From positions 1 to 6,661 of the forward strand of contig JAEUNV010000264.1 in the NCBI GenBank assembly GCA_016790385.1: a stretch of DNA of 6,661 nucleotides. The letters are read 5' to 3'. Within the stretch, counting starts at the first letter, position 1. Each line of letters starts with the position of its first letter. This DNA is from Zoogloea sp. (lineage in GTDB: Bacteria > Pseudomonadota > Gammaproteobacteria > Burkholderiales > Rhodocyclaceae). Under the pieces are notes generated by a model, which ran no database searches, was not told where the DNA came from, and saw only the letters and a program-made list of their open reading frames with translations. A program made the translations under genes and the position numbers. Below are positions 1 through 6,496 of this stretch, piece by piece.

Positions 1-1
1 C

Positions 2-409
2 ACCCCGGTTCTGGCCGCCAACTGCAAGCTGCCGTCTGGCTTCTCCGTCTCCGGCAACCTCAGCCGCAACGGAACGACGCCCTGCTCCCCCAAGCTGAAC
101 GGCGTCAGCTACTGGAACACCAACGCGACCGCCGATCAAAAGGACAGGCCCTTTGCCCCGCCTTACTTCAATGCATCCATCGACGCGAGCGTGACGACTT
201 TCGGTCAGGCCCTGGCCAAGGGCAATTCCAACATTCACGCCAAGATCGTCGCTGCCTTCCTGAGTGCCGAAGCCGGCAGCTTCCTGGATCTCGACAAAGT
301 GAAGGACATGTGGAACCAGGGCGTGATCGGTGGTGCTTACCTGGCCAGCGCTGGTGACTCGTGGGATGCCGCTGAAGTCGAGGCCTACCTGGATTACGTA
401 CTGTCCTGA
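2..409 (+). CDS. C-terminal part of an unrecognised, probably secreted protein, next to the HprK-related gene set
   Basis: The frame is open from the left edge to the TGA at 407-409, giving 135 residues of a protein whose start lies outside the window. I do not recognise a named family. The visible part begins with a Gly/Ser/Asn/Thr-rich stretch containing two cysteines (C8 and C28 of the fragment) and a YWNTNAT sequence, which would suit an exported protein with a disulfide. It then becomes a more helical, Ala-rich segment (about 66-100) and ends in an acidic, Trp/Tyr-containing tail whose last residue is serine (LDYVLS). An internal GTG at 191 could be read as a start, but the open frame and uniform composition upstream argue against it. 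The stop is 17 nt before the PqqD-like gene, so the two are probably cotranscribed. A substrate or client role for the downstream kinase is inference only. Confidence 0.75.
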   Translation, partial: TPVLAANCKLPSGFSVSGNLSRNGTTPCSPKLNGVSYWNTNATADQKDRPFAPPYFNASIDASVTTFGQALAKGNSNIHAKIVAAFLSAEAGSFLDLDKVKDMWNQGVIGGAYLASAGDSWDAAEVEAYLDYVLS

Positions 410-426
410 GTTCCGACCCGCTGCAT

Positions 427-741
427 TTGCCTGCCACCGGCATTTTCTACGCCGCCTCCGAAGCCCTCCTCGACACGCAATCCAGCGTACTCTGGAAAGA
501 AGTCGACGAGGGCTGGATTCGTTTCGACCCCCATGCCGGCGAAACACATCTGCTGGCTCCGGTCACCCGCTTCATCCTCGATCAGCTTTCCCACGACGGC
601 ACCGTACTTTCCGAAGCGGCACTGATCCATGTCGTGCTGGAGGACGAGCCGGACGCCGATCCGGGTGAATGCCAGGATCAGGTCCGGAGCGCGCTCAACG
701 CCCTACTTGAAGCCCGCCTGATCCGGGCAGTCATCAATTGA
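427..741 (+). CDS. PqqD-like small protein of the HPr-rel-A type (putative peptide-binding chaperone)
   Basis: This predicts a 104-residue protein. The diagnostic stretch is at residues 30-51, where a Trp is followed by RFDPHAGETHLLAP and a hydrophobic helix (VTRFILDQL). The F-(N/D)-x-x-x-G-x-T-H-L-L pattern is that of PqqD-related proteins found beside HprK-related kinases. The C-terminal helix (ALNALLEARLI, about 90-99) matches the last helix of the PqqD winged-helix fold. PqqD-family proteins bind precursor peptides and present them to a modifying enzyme; the client here is unknown. The start is uncertain: no ATG or GTG exists in frame upstream, so TTG at 427 was chosen. It lacks a clear Shine-Dalgarno sequence and is probably translated by coupling to the gene ending 17 nt before. 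A CTG at 406 overlapping that gene's stop is an alternative. The stop overlaps the start of the kinase gene by 4 nt. Confidence 0.85.
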   Translation: MPATGIFYAASEALLDTQSSVLWKEVDEGWIRFDPHAGETHLLAPVTRFILDQLSHDGTVLSEAALIHVVLEDEPDADPGECQDQVRSALNALLEARLIRAVIN

Positions 742-1652
742 AAGTCAGCGAACTTTCCCGCGAGAGTTTTCGTGCTCGCCTTGGAGGAGAGGGCGTTCGA
801 CTGGCGGCCGGCCCGTTCAACTGCCGCCTTCAGAGTGGGGTATCCGAGATTGCCGACGAACTGGCCCATCTCTACGCCCACCACCCGCTGATTGACGACT
901 CAGCCTTCGTCGATTTCCATGTGGCGATCCAGCCCGGACATGGCCTGCGCCGCTGGGTGCGGCCGCAAGCCCGCTTCGTCGTCGACGCCATCGAACCCTT
1001 TACCCCCCTTCCCCGTGACCAATCGCTGCCCATGCTGGAGTGGGGGCTCAACTGGTGCATCACGGCCTACAGCCAGCATATTCTGGTCATTCACGCCGCC
1101 TCGGTGGCCCGTGGCCGGCATGCCGCGATCCTGCCCGCCCCGCCCGGCTCAGGCAAAAGCACCTTGTGTGCGGCGCTGGTCAATCGGGGCTGGCGGCTGC
1201 TCTCCGACGAACTCACCCTCATCCGCCTCGACACGGGGGAACTGATGGGGCTGGCACGCCCCGTCAGCCTGAAGAACGCCTCCATCGACATCATTCGCGA
1301 CTATGCGCCGGAGGCCTTCCTGACTCGTCCGGTGCGCGACACGTCCAAGGGGACAGTCGCCCTGATGGCCCCCACGCAAACCAGCGTGGAAGCGGTGAAT
1401 ACGCCAACCCGTGCCACATGGATGGTACTGCCCCGCTACCGGGCCGGAGCGGAAGCACGCCTCACACCCATGGGCAGCGGCGCCGCGTTCCTGCAGCTGG
1501 CCGACAATGCCATGAATTACCACATCCTCGGCGCTCGGGGCTTCGCAGCGGTCGGACGTACCGTAGACCAATGCCGCAATTACAGTTTCGAGTACAGTCG
1601 GCTGGACGATGCCATTGCCGTGTTCGAGCGCCTCGCGGAGGATGCCAAGTGA
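738..1652 (+). CDS. HprK-related kinase (HprK_rel_A type)
   Basis: The 304-residue protein has an N-terminal region (KVSELSRESF, later RLAAGPFNCRL) as seen in HprK-related A proteins, then a C-terminal HPr-kinase-like P-loop domain. Visible elements are H119 in VIHAASV, the Walker A motif APPGSGKST at 134-142 (K140), an acidic pair D157-E158 in LLSDELTLI, and a later KGT segment (about 204-206). H119 to K140 is 21 residues and K140 to D157 is 17, the same spacings I recall for the catalytic His, P-loop Lys and first Asp of Lactobacillus HprK; the second Asp is Glu here. Real HprK phosphorylates a serine of HPr, but these relatives occur without that system and their substrate is not established. 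Start TTG at 738 overlaps the previous stop (TTGA). No strong Shine-Dalgarno sequence is seen, so coupling is likely. The stop overlaps the next start in the same way. Confidence 0.9.
   Translation: MKVSELSRESFRARLGGEGVRLAAGPFNCRLQSGVSEIADELAHLYAHHPLIDDSAFVDFHVAIQPGHGLRRWVRPQARFVVDAIEPFTPLPRDQSLPMLEWGLNWCITAYSQHILVIHAASVARGRHAAILPAPPGSGKSTLCAALVNRGWRLLSDELTLIRLDTGELMGLARPVSLKNASIDIIRDYAPEAFLTRPVRDTSKGTVALMAPTQTSVEAVNTPTRATWMVLPRYRAGAEARLTPMGSGAAFLQLADNAMNYHILGARGFAAVGRTVDQCRNYSFEYSRLDDAIAVFERLAEDAK
1637..1642 (+). promoter_or_regulatory. Shine-Dalgarno sequence for the nucleotidyltransferase gene
   Basis: GGAGGA lies 6 nt before the GTG at 1649, inside the 3' end of the kinase gene. It is the only strong ribosome binding site in the plus-strand gene set. 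It decides the GTG start over the far longer open frame that runs upstream through the kinase gene. Confidence 0.85.
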
Positions 1653-2749
1653 ACCTTGTGCTGTCGGTACTGCGCCAGGCCGAGTCAATCCGGCAACTCG
1701 GCCCTAGCGAATGGGATCTGCTGATCCGCCAGTGCCGCCATGCCAACCTGCTCGGCCGCCTGTATGAGCGCCTCCGCGCCGCGGGCCTTGAAGCCGAGAT
1801 TCCGGATCGCCCCCGCAATCATCTGCAATCCGGGGCGTTCATGGCGGAGCAACAGCAATTCTCGATCCGCCGGGAAGCCCGCTTCCTGCGCGAAGCCCTG
1901 GCGCCTTACGAAATACCGGTGATTCTGCTCAAAGGTGCGGCCTACGTCGCCGCCGGCCTTCCGGCCGCCCAGGGGCGCCTGTTTGCCGACGTGGACATCC
2001 TCGTTCCCCACGACCACCTTGGCACCGCCGAGTCCGCACTGATGCTGACAGGCTGGCAAAGCACCGTCAGCGATGCCTATGACCAGCGTTACTACCGCCG
2101 CTGGATGCACGAGCTGCCGGCAATGCGCCATATCTTCCGGGGCACGACACTCGACGTCCATCACACCATCCTGCCCCCCACGGCCCGCCTAAAACCCGAT
2201 GCCCGACTGCTCATCGAGGCGAGCGTGGAGATACCCGGCCTGCCCGGGGTACGCACGCTGTCCCTGCAAGACCTGATCCTCCACAGCGCATCCCACCTGT
2301 TTCATGAAGGCGAGCCGGACAACCTGCTGCGCGACCTTACCGATCTCGACATGCTGCTGCGCCACCTGGGGCAGGACGATACCGCCTGGGATGGCCTCGC
2401 CGACCGCGCCGAACGCCTGCAACTCTCCGGCCCGCTCAGCCTTGCCCTGCGCTACACCGCACGACTGTTGGCAACACCGGTACCAGTGCGAATCAGTAAG
2501 CGCCTTGGCAGCGACGCGACCGGCGGTATCGGACGCCATCTGCTGGATCAGCTCTACAACCGCATGCTTCGCCCCCAGCACCCCAGTACGGCAGATGGTT
2601 TCACACCACTTGCGCGCAAAGCCCTTTATATCCGCGCGCACTGGCTACGCATGCCTCCACTGCTGCTTGCCTATCACCTTGCCCACAAAGCGCTTTTTCC
2701 GCCGGCGCAGGAAGCGCTACCGGCCATGGACGACAAAAAGGCGGCCTGA
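1649..2749 (+). CDS. Nucleotidyltransferase family protein (NTP_transf_5 type)
   Basis: This predicts 366 residues from GTG at 1649, whose GTGA overlaps the kinase stop. The nucleotidyltransferase core is clear: VILLKGAAYV at 91-100, then LFADVDILV at 111-119, giving the D-x-D metal-binding pair D114 and D116. A third carboxylate is D159 in LDVHHTI. Further conserved-looking segments are LHSASHLFHEG (201-211) and a helical LLRDLTDLDMLLRHL run (216-230). This fits the PF14907-like polymerase-beta fold family, whose members accompany HprK-like kinases and PqqD-like proteins, including in some lasso-peptide clusters. The acceptor and nucleotide are unknown. No signal peptide or membrane segment is evident, so it is probably cytoplasmic. 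The reading frame stays open far upstream of the true start, through the kinase gene, but that part is a shadow. The stop codon lies within the terminator stem-loop. Confidence 0.88.
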   Translation: MNLVLSVLRQAESIRQLGPSEWDLLIRQCRHANLLGRLYERLRAAGLEAEIPDRPRNHLQSGAFMAEQQQFSIRREARFLREALAPYEIPVILLKGAAYVAAGLPAAQGRLFADVDILVPHDHLGTAESALMLTGWQSTVSDAYDQRYYRRWMHELPAMRHIFRGTTLDVHHTILPPTARLKPDARLLIEASVEIPGLPGVRTLSLQDLILHSASHLFHEGEPDNLLRDLTDLDMLLRHLGQDDTAWDGLADRAERLQLSGPLSLALRYTARLLATPVPVRISKRLGSDATGGIGRHLLDQLYNRMLRPQHPSTADGFTPLARKALYIRAHWLRMPPLLLAYHLAHKALFPPAQEALPAMDDKKAA

Positions 2750-2760
2750 GCCGCCTTTTT
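2735..2760. terminator. Bidirectional intrinsic terminator
   Basis: This is a perfect inverted repeat. The left arm, AAAAAGGCGGC (2735-2745), and right arm, GCCGCCTTTTT (2750-2760), are separated by the 4-nt loop CTGA. The GC core is 6 bp and each strand reads into five T residues, so it can end transcription from the left (nucleotidyltransferase) and from the right (grxD). The loop and stem contain the nucleotidyltransferase stop codon TGA (2747-2749). The grxD stop is 17 nt to the right. Confidence 0.92.
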
Positions 2761-2776
2761 GTTGGGCAATCACCGT

Positions 2777-3091
2777 TCACACCACGCCGTCGAGCAGCTT
2801 CTTCAGCTCTCCGGATTCGTACATCTCGCGCATGATGTCCGAGCCGCCCACGAACTCGCCCTTGATATACAGCTGGGGGATGGTCGGCCAGCTGGCGTAT
2901 TCCTTGATGCCCTGACGGATGGCTTCGTCAGCCAGCACATCCACCGCAAAGAAGTCCTTCACACCGCAGGCGCGCAGGATCTGCGCGGCATTGGAGGAGA
3001 AACCGCAGCGCGGCATGGCGGGGGAACCCTTCATGTACAGAACCACCGGGTTGGAAGTGACTTGATCGTGAATGATCTTTTGGACGTCCAT
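2777..3091 (-). CDS. grxD: Monothiol glutaredoxin, Grx4 type
   Basis: The 104-residue protein is a complete CGFS-type glutaredoxin. Visible features are K21 in YMKGSP, the active site P-R-C-G-F-S with C29, the cis-proline segment WPTIPQLY (P72) and the glutathione-binding GGSDI (82-86). CGFS glutaredoxins bind a [2Fe-2S] cluster with glutathione, often as a partner of BolA, and hand clusters to apo-proteins in the cytoplasm; they have little classical oxidoreductase activity. Start ATG at 3091 was chosen because GAGG lies 5 nt upstream; a TTG at 3115 would add eight unconserved-looking residues. It lies 61 bp after prmC on the same strand and is probably the last gene of the hemA operon, ending at the shared terminator. 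Confidence 0.97.
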   Translation of the reverse strand: MDVQKIIHDQVTSNPVVLYMKGSPAMPRCGFSSNAAQILRACGVKDFFAVDVLADEAIRQGIKEYASWPTIPQLYIKGEFVGGSDIMREMYESGELKKLLDGVV

Positions 3092-3096
3092 GTTAG

Positions 3097-3100
3097 CCTC
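3097..3100 (-). promoter_or_regulatory. Shine-Dalgarno sequence for grxD
   Basis: GAGG on the minus strand lies 5 nt before the ATG at 3091-3089. It settles the grxD start against the upstream in-frame TTG at 3115. Confidence 0.75.
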
Positions 3101-3152
3101 GCAATAGTTGAGCAATTCAGTCGGAAAAGTCTAGGCCTGCACGGGCGACACG

Positions 3153-3983
3153 TCAAGAAGCGCGCCAGCGCCCGAAGCTGACGCGCTCGATCCCTGCAAG
3201 ATCCCGGGCCGACGCCACGTCATCAAAACCGGCACTGGCCAACAGCCCGCGCACGGCGCCCGCCTGATCGTAGCCGTGCTCCATCATCAGCCAGCCCCCC
3301 GGCACCAGAAACGCGGGGGCATCTGCTGCAATCCGGGTCAGATCATCCAGACCGGCATGTCCGGAGGCCAGCGCACCCGGGGGTTCGAAACGCACATCCC
3401 CTTCCACCAGATGGGGGTCACCGTCGGCAATGTAGGGCGGGTTGCTGACGATAAAATCAAACCGCCTTCCCGGCAGGGCAGCAAACCAGTCACTCTCGAT
3501 GAACTCCACCTGGGCACCCAGTGCGTCCGCGTTGTGCCGGGCAACGCCCAAGGCTTCCGCCGAGCAGTCAACTGCGACCAGCCGGGCACCCGGCAGCTCC
3601 AGAGCAAGGGTCACGGCGAGGGCACCACTGCCGGTTCCCAGATCAAGAATCGCAGGGATGTTATTGAGTGCCGTGCTCCGGGAGAGTACGAGTTCAACGA
3701 TAAGCTCGGTTTCCGGGCGCGGAATCAGCACCGCCGGTGTCACCCCGAATTGGCGCCCGAAGAACTCCCGCACCCCCAGCAGGTAAGCCACCGGCTCCCC
3801 CTGCGCACGGCGCTCAAGGCAATCCGCAAAACGGGCCGCAAGCGCCGGGGCAAGCTCCCGCTCGGGATAGGCCGCGATCTGGGCGGTGGAGCAGTGCAGC
3901 AGCGCCCCGAGAAGGAGGCGCGCCTCGCTTGCCGGGATGCGCCCCCGCGCCGCCGCCAGAGCATCTCCGATGCAGGCAAACAC
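3153..3983 (-). CDS. prmC: Peptide chain release factor N5-glutamine methyltransferase
   Basis: The 276-residue protein has the PrmC/HemK layout. An N-terminal helical substrate-binding domain (about 1-75, with GEPVAYLLG at 62-70) leads into PRPETELIVE (88-97) and a Rossmann S-adenosylmethionine domain. That domain has DLGTGSG at 114-120, an acidic residue at D129, and the catalytic NPPY at 181-184. PrmC methylates the side-chain amide of the glutamine in the GGQ motif of release factors RF1 and RF2, which speeds peptide release. Start GTG at 3983 lies 2 nt after the prfA stop (TGACGGTG), with AAGG 9 nt upstream inside prfA, so the two genes are translationally linked. The enzyme's substrate is thus encoded next to it. 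The length is normal for the family, and no frameshift or missing motif was seen. Confidence 0.97.
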   Translation of the reverse strand: MFACIGDALAAARGRIPASEARLLLGALLHCSTAQIAAYPERELAPALAARFADCLERRAQGEPVAYLLGVREFFGRQFGVTPAVLIPRPETELIVELVLSRSTALNNIPAILDLGTGSGALAVTLALELPGARLVAVDCSAEALGVARHNADALGAQVEFIESDWFAALPGRRFDFIVSNPPYIADGDPHLVEGDVRFEPPGALASGHAGLDDLTRIAADAPAFLVPGGWLMMEHGYDQAGAVRGLLASAGFDDVASARDLAGIERVSFGRWRAS

Positions 3984-3985
3984 CG

Positions 3986-5071
3986 TCAGTGACCTTCGTC
4001 GGCCAGTGCGGCCAGCAGTTCGGCCTGATGCTCCGCCGTGAGGGCGTCCAGCACTTCATCCAGCTCGCCTTGCATGACCGCATCGAGCTTGTATAGCGTC
4101 AGGTTGATGCGGTGATCGGTGAGCCGACCCTGGGGGTAGTTGTAGGTGCGGATTCGTTCGGAACGATCGCCACTGCCCACCAGGCTTTTGCGGGTGGCGG
4201 CCTCCCTGGCCTGTTGCTCACGCACCTGGATATCCTTGATGCGGGCCGCCAGCACGCGCAGGGCCGAGGCCTTGTTTTGATGCTGGGAGCGCCCATCCTG
4301 GCACTCAGCGACAATGCCGGTGGGCAGGTGGGTGATACGCACGGCGGAATCGGTCTTGTTGATATGCTGGCCGCCCGCCCCGGAAGCCCGGAAAGTGTCG
4401 ATGCGTAGATCGGCCGGATTGAGTTCCACATCCCCGACTTCATCGGCCTCGGGCATGACCGCCACGGTGCAAGCGGACGTGTGGATGCGCCCTTGAGTTT
4501 CGGTGGCCGGCACGCGCTGCACCCGATGACCACCCGACTCGAATTTGAGCCGCGAATAGGCGCCGGCGCCGGCAACCCGAATGATCACTTCCTTGAAACC
4601 CCCGAGTTCCGAATCACTGGCGGACATGGTTTCCACCCGCCAGCCCTGGCGCTCGGCATAGCGGGTGTACATGCGCAGCAGGTCGCCGGCAAACAGGGCG
4701 GCCTCGTCGCCACCGGTTCCGGCGCGGATCTCGAGAAAAAGGTTGCGTTCGTCGTTCGGGTCGCGCGGGAGAAGCGCGGTCTGCAGATCGGCCTCGATCC
4801 GCACCTGCGCCTCCCGCGCCGAGGCCAGCTCCAGTTCGGCCAGCTCCTTCATCTCCGGATCGGCAAGGAGTTCCTTCGCCGTAGCCTCGTCGGCGACGGC
4901 CTGACAGTAAGCCTGGTACAGACCCACCACCGGTGTGATCTCGGCGTGCTCGCGGGTCAGCCGGCGATAGTTGTCCATGTCACTGGCTGCTTCGCTGGTT
5001 GCCAGCAGGCGATCGAGTTCCTGAAGGCGTTCGGAGAGATTGTCCAGCTTGTCGCGGATACGCTGTTTCAT
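3986..5071 (-). CDS. prfA: Peptide chain release factor 1
   Basis: The 361-residue length is typical of RF1. RF1 recognises UAA and UAG stop codons in the ribosomal A site and triggers hydrolysis of peptidyl-tRNA. The stop-codon-reading tripeptide is P-A-T at 188-190, which marks RF1 rather than RF2 (SPF). The catalytic loop [13 protein letters not shown] has G233-G234-Q235, the same numbering as I recall for E. coli RF1. [12 protein letters not shown] (113-124) and the coiled N-terminal region (1-100) are also as expected. Start ATG at 5071 has no obvious Shine-Dalgarno sequence (preceded by TATCCCC), which is odd for a highly needed factor. The gene is 48 nt after hemA and 2 nt before prmC in one operon. 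Confidence 0.98.
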   Translation of the reverse strand: MKQRIRDKLDNLSERLQELDRLLATSEAASDMDNYRRLTREHAEITPVVGLYQAYCQAVADEATAKELLADPEMKELAELELASAREAQVRIEADLQTALLPRDPNDERNLFLEIRAGTGGDEAALFAGDLLRMYTRYAERQGWRVETMSASDSELGGFKEVIIRVAGAGAYSRLKFESGGHRVQRVPATETQGRIHTSACTVAVMPEADEVGDVELNPADLRIDTFRASGAGGQHINKTDSAVRITHLPTGIVAECQDGRSQHQNKASALRVLAARIKDIQVREQQAREAATRKSLVGSGDRSERIRTYNYPQGRLTDHRINLTLYKLDAVMQGELDEVLDALTAEHQAELLAALADEGH

Positions 5072-5119
5072 GGGGATACCGGCCCGCTAACGCAGGCATG
5101 AAGACACCGGCCCGAAAGG

Positions 5120-6373
5120 CTAGTCGTCCCGGGAGAGATTGAAGAGACGCTGGACCAACTGGGCGCAGTCGCCCCGGTGATCGCCCTCAGCGTCGTTGAG
5201 GAAGCGGGTGGGCGCGTGCATCAGCTTGTTGGTGAGGCCCTGGCTGAGGGATTCCAGGACTTTCTGCGGATCATCGCCCCGGGCCAGCATGCGCAGCGCC
5301 CGTTCGAGTTCGGCCTGACGAAGCTGATCGGCATGTTCGCGCAGCGCCCTGATCGTGGGAACGGTATCGCGGCTGTCTAGCCAGTGGAGAAAGCCGTCGA
5401 CGCGCTGGTCGATGATGCCCTCGGCTTCCACCACCGCGGCCTGCCGGGACTCCAGCCCGGAATCCACTACCTGGGCCAGATCGTCAACGGTGTACAGGAA
5501 TACGTCGTCGAGCTCGGCCACCTCGGGTTCAATATCCCGCGGCACGGCCAGGTCGACCATCACGATAGGACGACGGCGGCGCGCCTTGAGTGCCCGCTCG
5601 ACCACGCCAAGGCCAATCACCGGCAACGGACTGCCCGTGCATGAGACGACAATGTCGTAGCCCGGCAGGGCATCACCCACCTGGTCGAGGCGCAGGACGT
5701 CGGCACCAAAGCGTTTGGCTACCGCCTCGGCCCGGGCCACGGTTCGGTTGGCAATCGTGAGGCGTCGCGGCTTCTCGCCACCAAAGTGGGCCGCGCACAG
5801 CTCGATCATCTCACCGGCCCCCACGAAGAGCACGCGCTGATCGCTCACCCGCTCGAAGATCCGCTCGGAAAGATGCACCGCCGCCGCCGCCATGGACACG
5901 ATATTGGCGCCAATGGCGGTCGTGGAGCGCACTTCCTTCGCCACCGAGAAAGTGCGCTGGAAGAGCTTGTGCATGGTCGCACCCAGGGTTCCGGCCTCCT
6001 CGGCCTGGCGCACCGCATCCTTCATCTGGCCTAGGATCTGGGGCTCGCCAATCACCATGGAATCCAGCCCGCTAGCCACTCGGAACACATGCCGCACGGC
6101 ATCGCGCTGGGGAAGGGTATACAAGTAGGGCGACAGATCCTGCAAAGCCACCCGGTGGTACTCCGCAAACCAGTCGGCCGCGTGACGGGGCTGCTGGGTG
6201 GCAAAGTAAAGCTCGGTACGGTTACAGGTGGACAGGATGGCCGCTTCCTTGACCGGCTTGGCGCGGACGAAATCCGCCAACGCCTGGACCAGCCGCTCAG
6301 GACGAAATGCCACCTGCTCGCGAATGGCGAGCGGTGCAGTGTGATGGTTCAGTCCGAGAGCAAACAGCTGCAT
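5120..6373 (-). CDS. hemA: Glutamyl-tRNA reductase
   Basis: The 417-residue protein is full length for the family. It reduces the glutamate on glutamyl-tRNA(Glu) with NADPH to glutamate-1-semialdehyde, the first committed step of the C5 route to tetrapyrroles. The N-terminal catalytic domain carries [13 protein letters not shown] (7-19) and STCNRTE (48-54), with the thioester-forming cysteine at C50. The conserved segment around H95 ([18 protein letters not shown]) follows. The NADPH domain begins with [12 protein letters not shown] (181-192) and has ANRT in the next strand. The C-terminal part is the helical dimerisation domain. Start ATG at 6373 matches the expected N-terminus ([10 protein letters not shown]); the upstream sequence is C-rich on this strand with no good Shine-Dalgarno sequence. 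It is the first gene of hemA-prfA-prmC-grxD and is preceded by an extended -10 promoter. Confidence 0.98.
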   Translation of the reverse strand: MQLFALGLNHHTAPLAIREQVAFRPERLVQALADFVRAKPVKEAAILSTCNRTELYFATQQPRHAADWFAEYHRVALQDLSPYLYTLPQRDAVRHVFRVASGLDSMVIGEPQILGQMKDAVRQAEEAGTLGATMHKLFQRTFSVAKEVRSTTAIGANIVSMAAAAVHLSERIFERVSDQRVLFVGAGEMIELCAAHFGGEKPRRLTIANRTVARAEAVAKRFGADVLRLDQVGDALPGYDIVVSCTGSPLPVIGLGVVERALKARRRRPIVMVDLAVPRDIEPEVAELDDVFLYTVDDLAQVVDSGLESRQAAVVEAEGIIDQRVDGFLHWLDSRDTVPTIRALREHADQLRQAELERALRMLARGDDPQKVLESLSQGLTNKLMHAPTRFLNDAEGDHRGDCAQLVQRLFNLSRDD

Positions 6374-6411
6374 GGGTGGCGCCAGGCAGGGGCGGAATTT
6401 TTCAGCCCGCG

Positions 6412-6420
6412 ATTATATCA
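6412..6420 (-). promoter_or_regulatory. Extended -10 promoter for the hemA operon
   Basis: On the minus strand the sequence reads TGATATAAT: a perfect sigma70 -10 hexamer (TATAAT, 6417-6412) with the TGn extension just before it. No good -35 hexamer exists at 16-18 bp; the closest is TGCCGT or GCCGTG around 6435-6441. This fits an extended -10 promoter that does not depend on -35. Transcription should start near 6405, giving a leader of roughly 30 nt before the hemA ATG. Confidence 0.7.
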
Positions 6421-6453
6421 CCCGGCCTTTTGCGCACGGCACGGCCCGGATCG

Positions 6454-6470
6454 GGGCAGGCCCCCTGCCC
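6454..6470. repeat. Short perfect hairpin between the LysR-type gene and hemA
   Basis: GGGCAGG and CCTGCCC form a 7-bp stem with a 3-nt loop. It lies 27 bp downstream of the LysR-type gene stop and about 34 bp upstream of the hemA -10 element. It could end the LysR transcript, but no T-tract follows on the minus strand, so a standard intrinsic terminator is not supported. A protein-binding site is another possibility. Confidence 0.4.
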
Positions 6471-6496
6471 GCTCAGACGCTGCCAGCGGTTGGCGC

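Noticed and set aside
191..409. Separate 72-residue small gene starting at GTG 191
   Set aside because: The frame is open without interruption from the window edge with protein-like composition, so this is the end of a longer gene.
410..426. A RiPP core peptide or separate small gene between the upstream gene and the PqqD-like gene
   Set aside because: The gap is only 17 nt, too short for any peptide gene.
1040..1648. Long open frame extending the nucleotidyltransferase upstream into the kinase gene
   Set aside because: The extra part is an out-of-frame reading of the kinase and resembles no domain, whereas GGAGGA plus GTG at 1649 gives a normal start at the expected N-terminus.
3092..3115. 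Upstream TTG start for grxD adding eight residues
   Set aside because: GAGG lies 5 nt before the ATG at 3091, and the glutaredoxin fold begins normally at MDVQKII.
3276..3992. 238-codon plus-strand ORF opposite prmC
   Set aside because: It is the antisense shadow of a clearly conserved methyltransferase gene; long shadow frames are expected in GC-rich DNA.
4979..5099. Short minus-strand ORF starting at ATG 5099 and overlapping the prfA start out of frame
   Set aside because: No Shine-Dalgarno sequence, composition of a shifted prfA reading, no sign of a conserved leader peptide.
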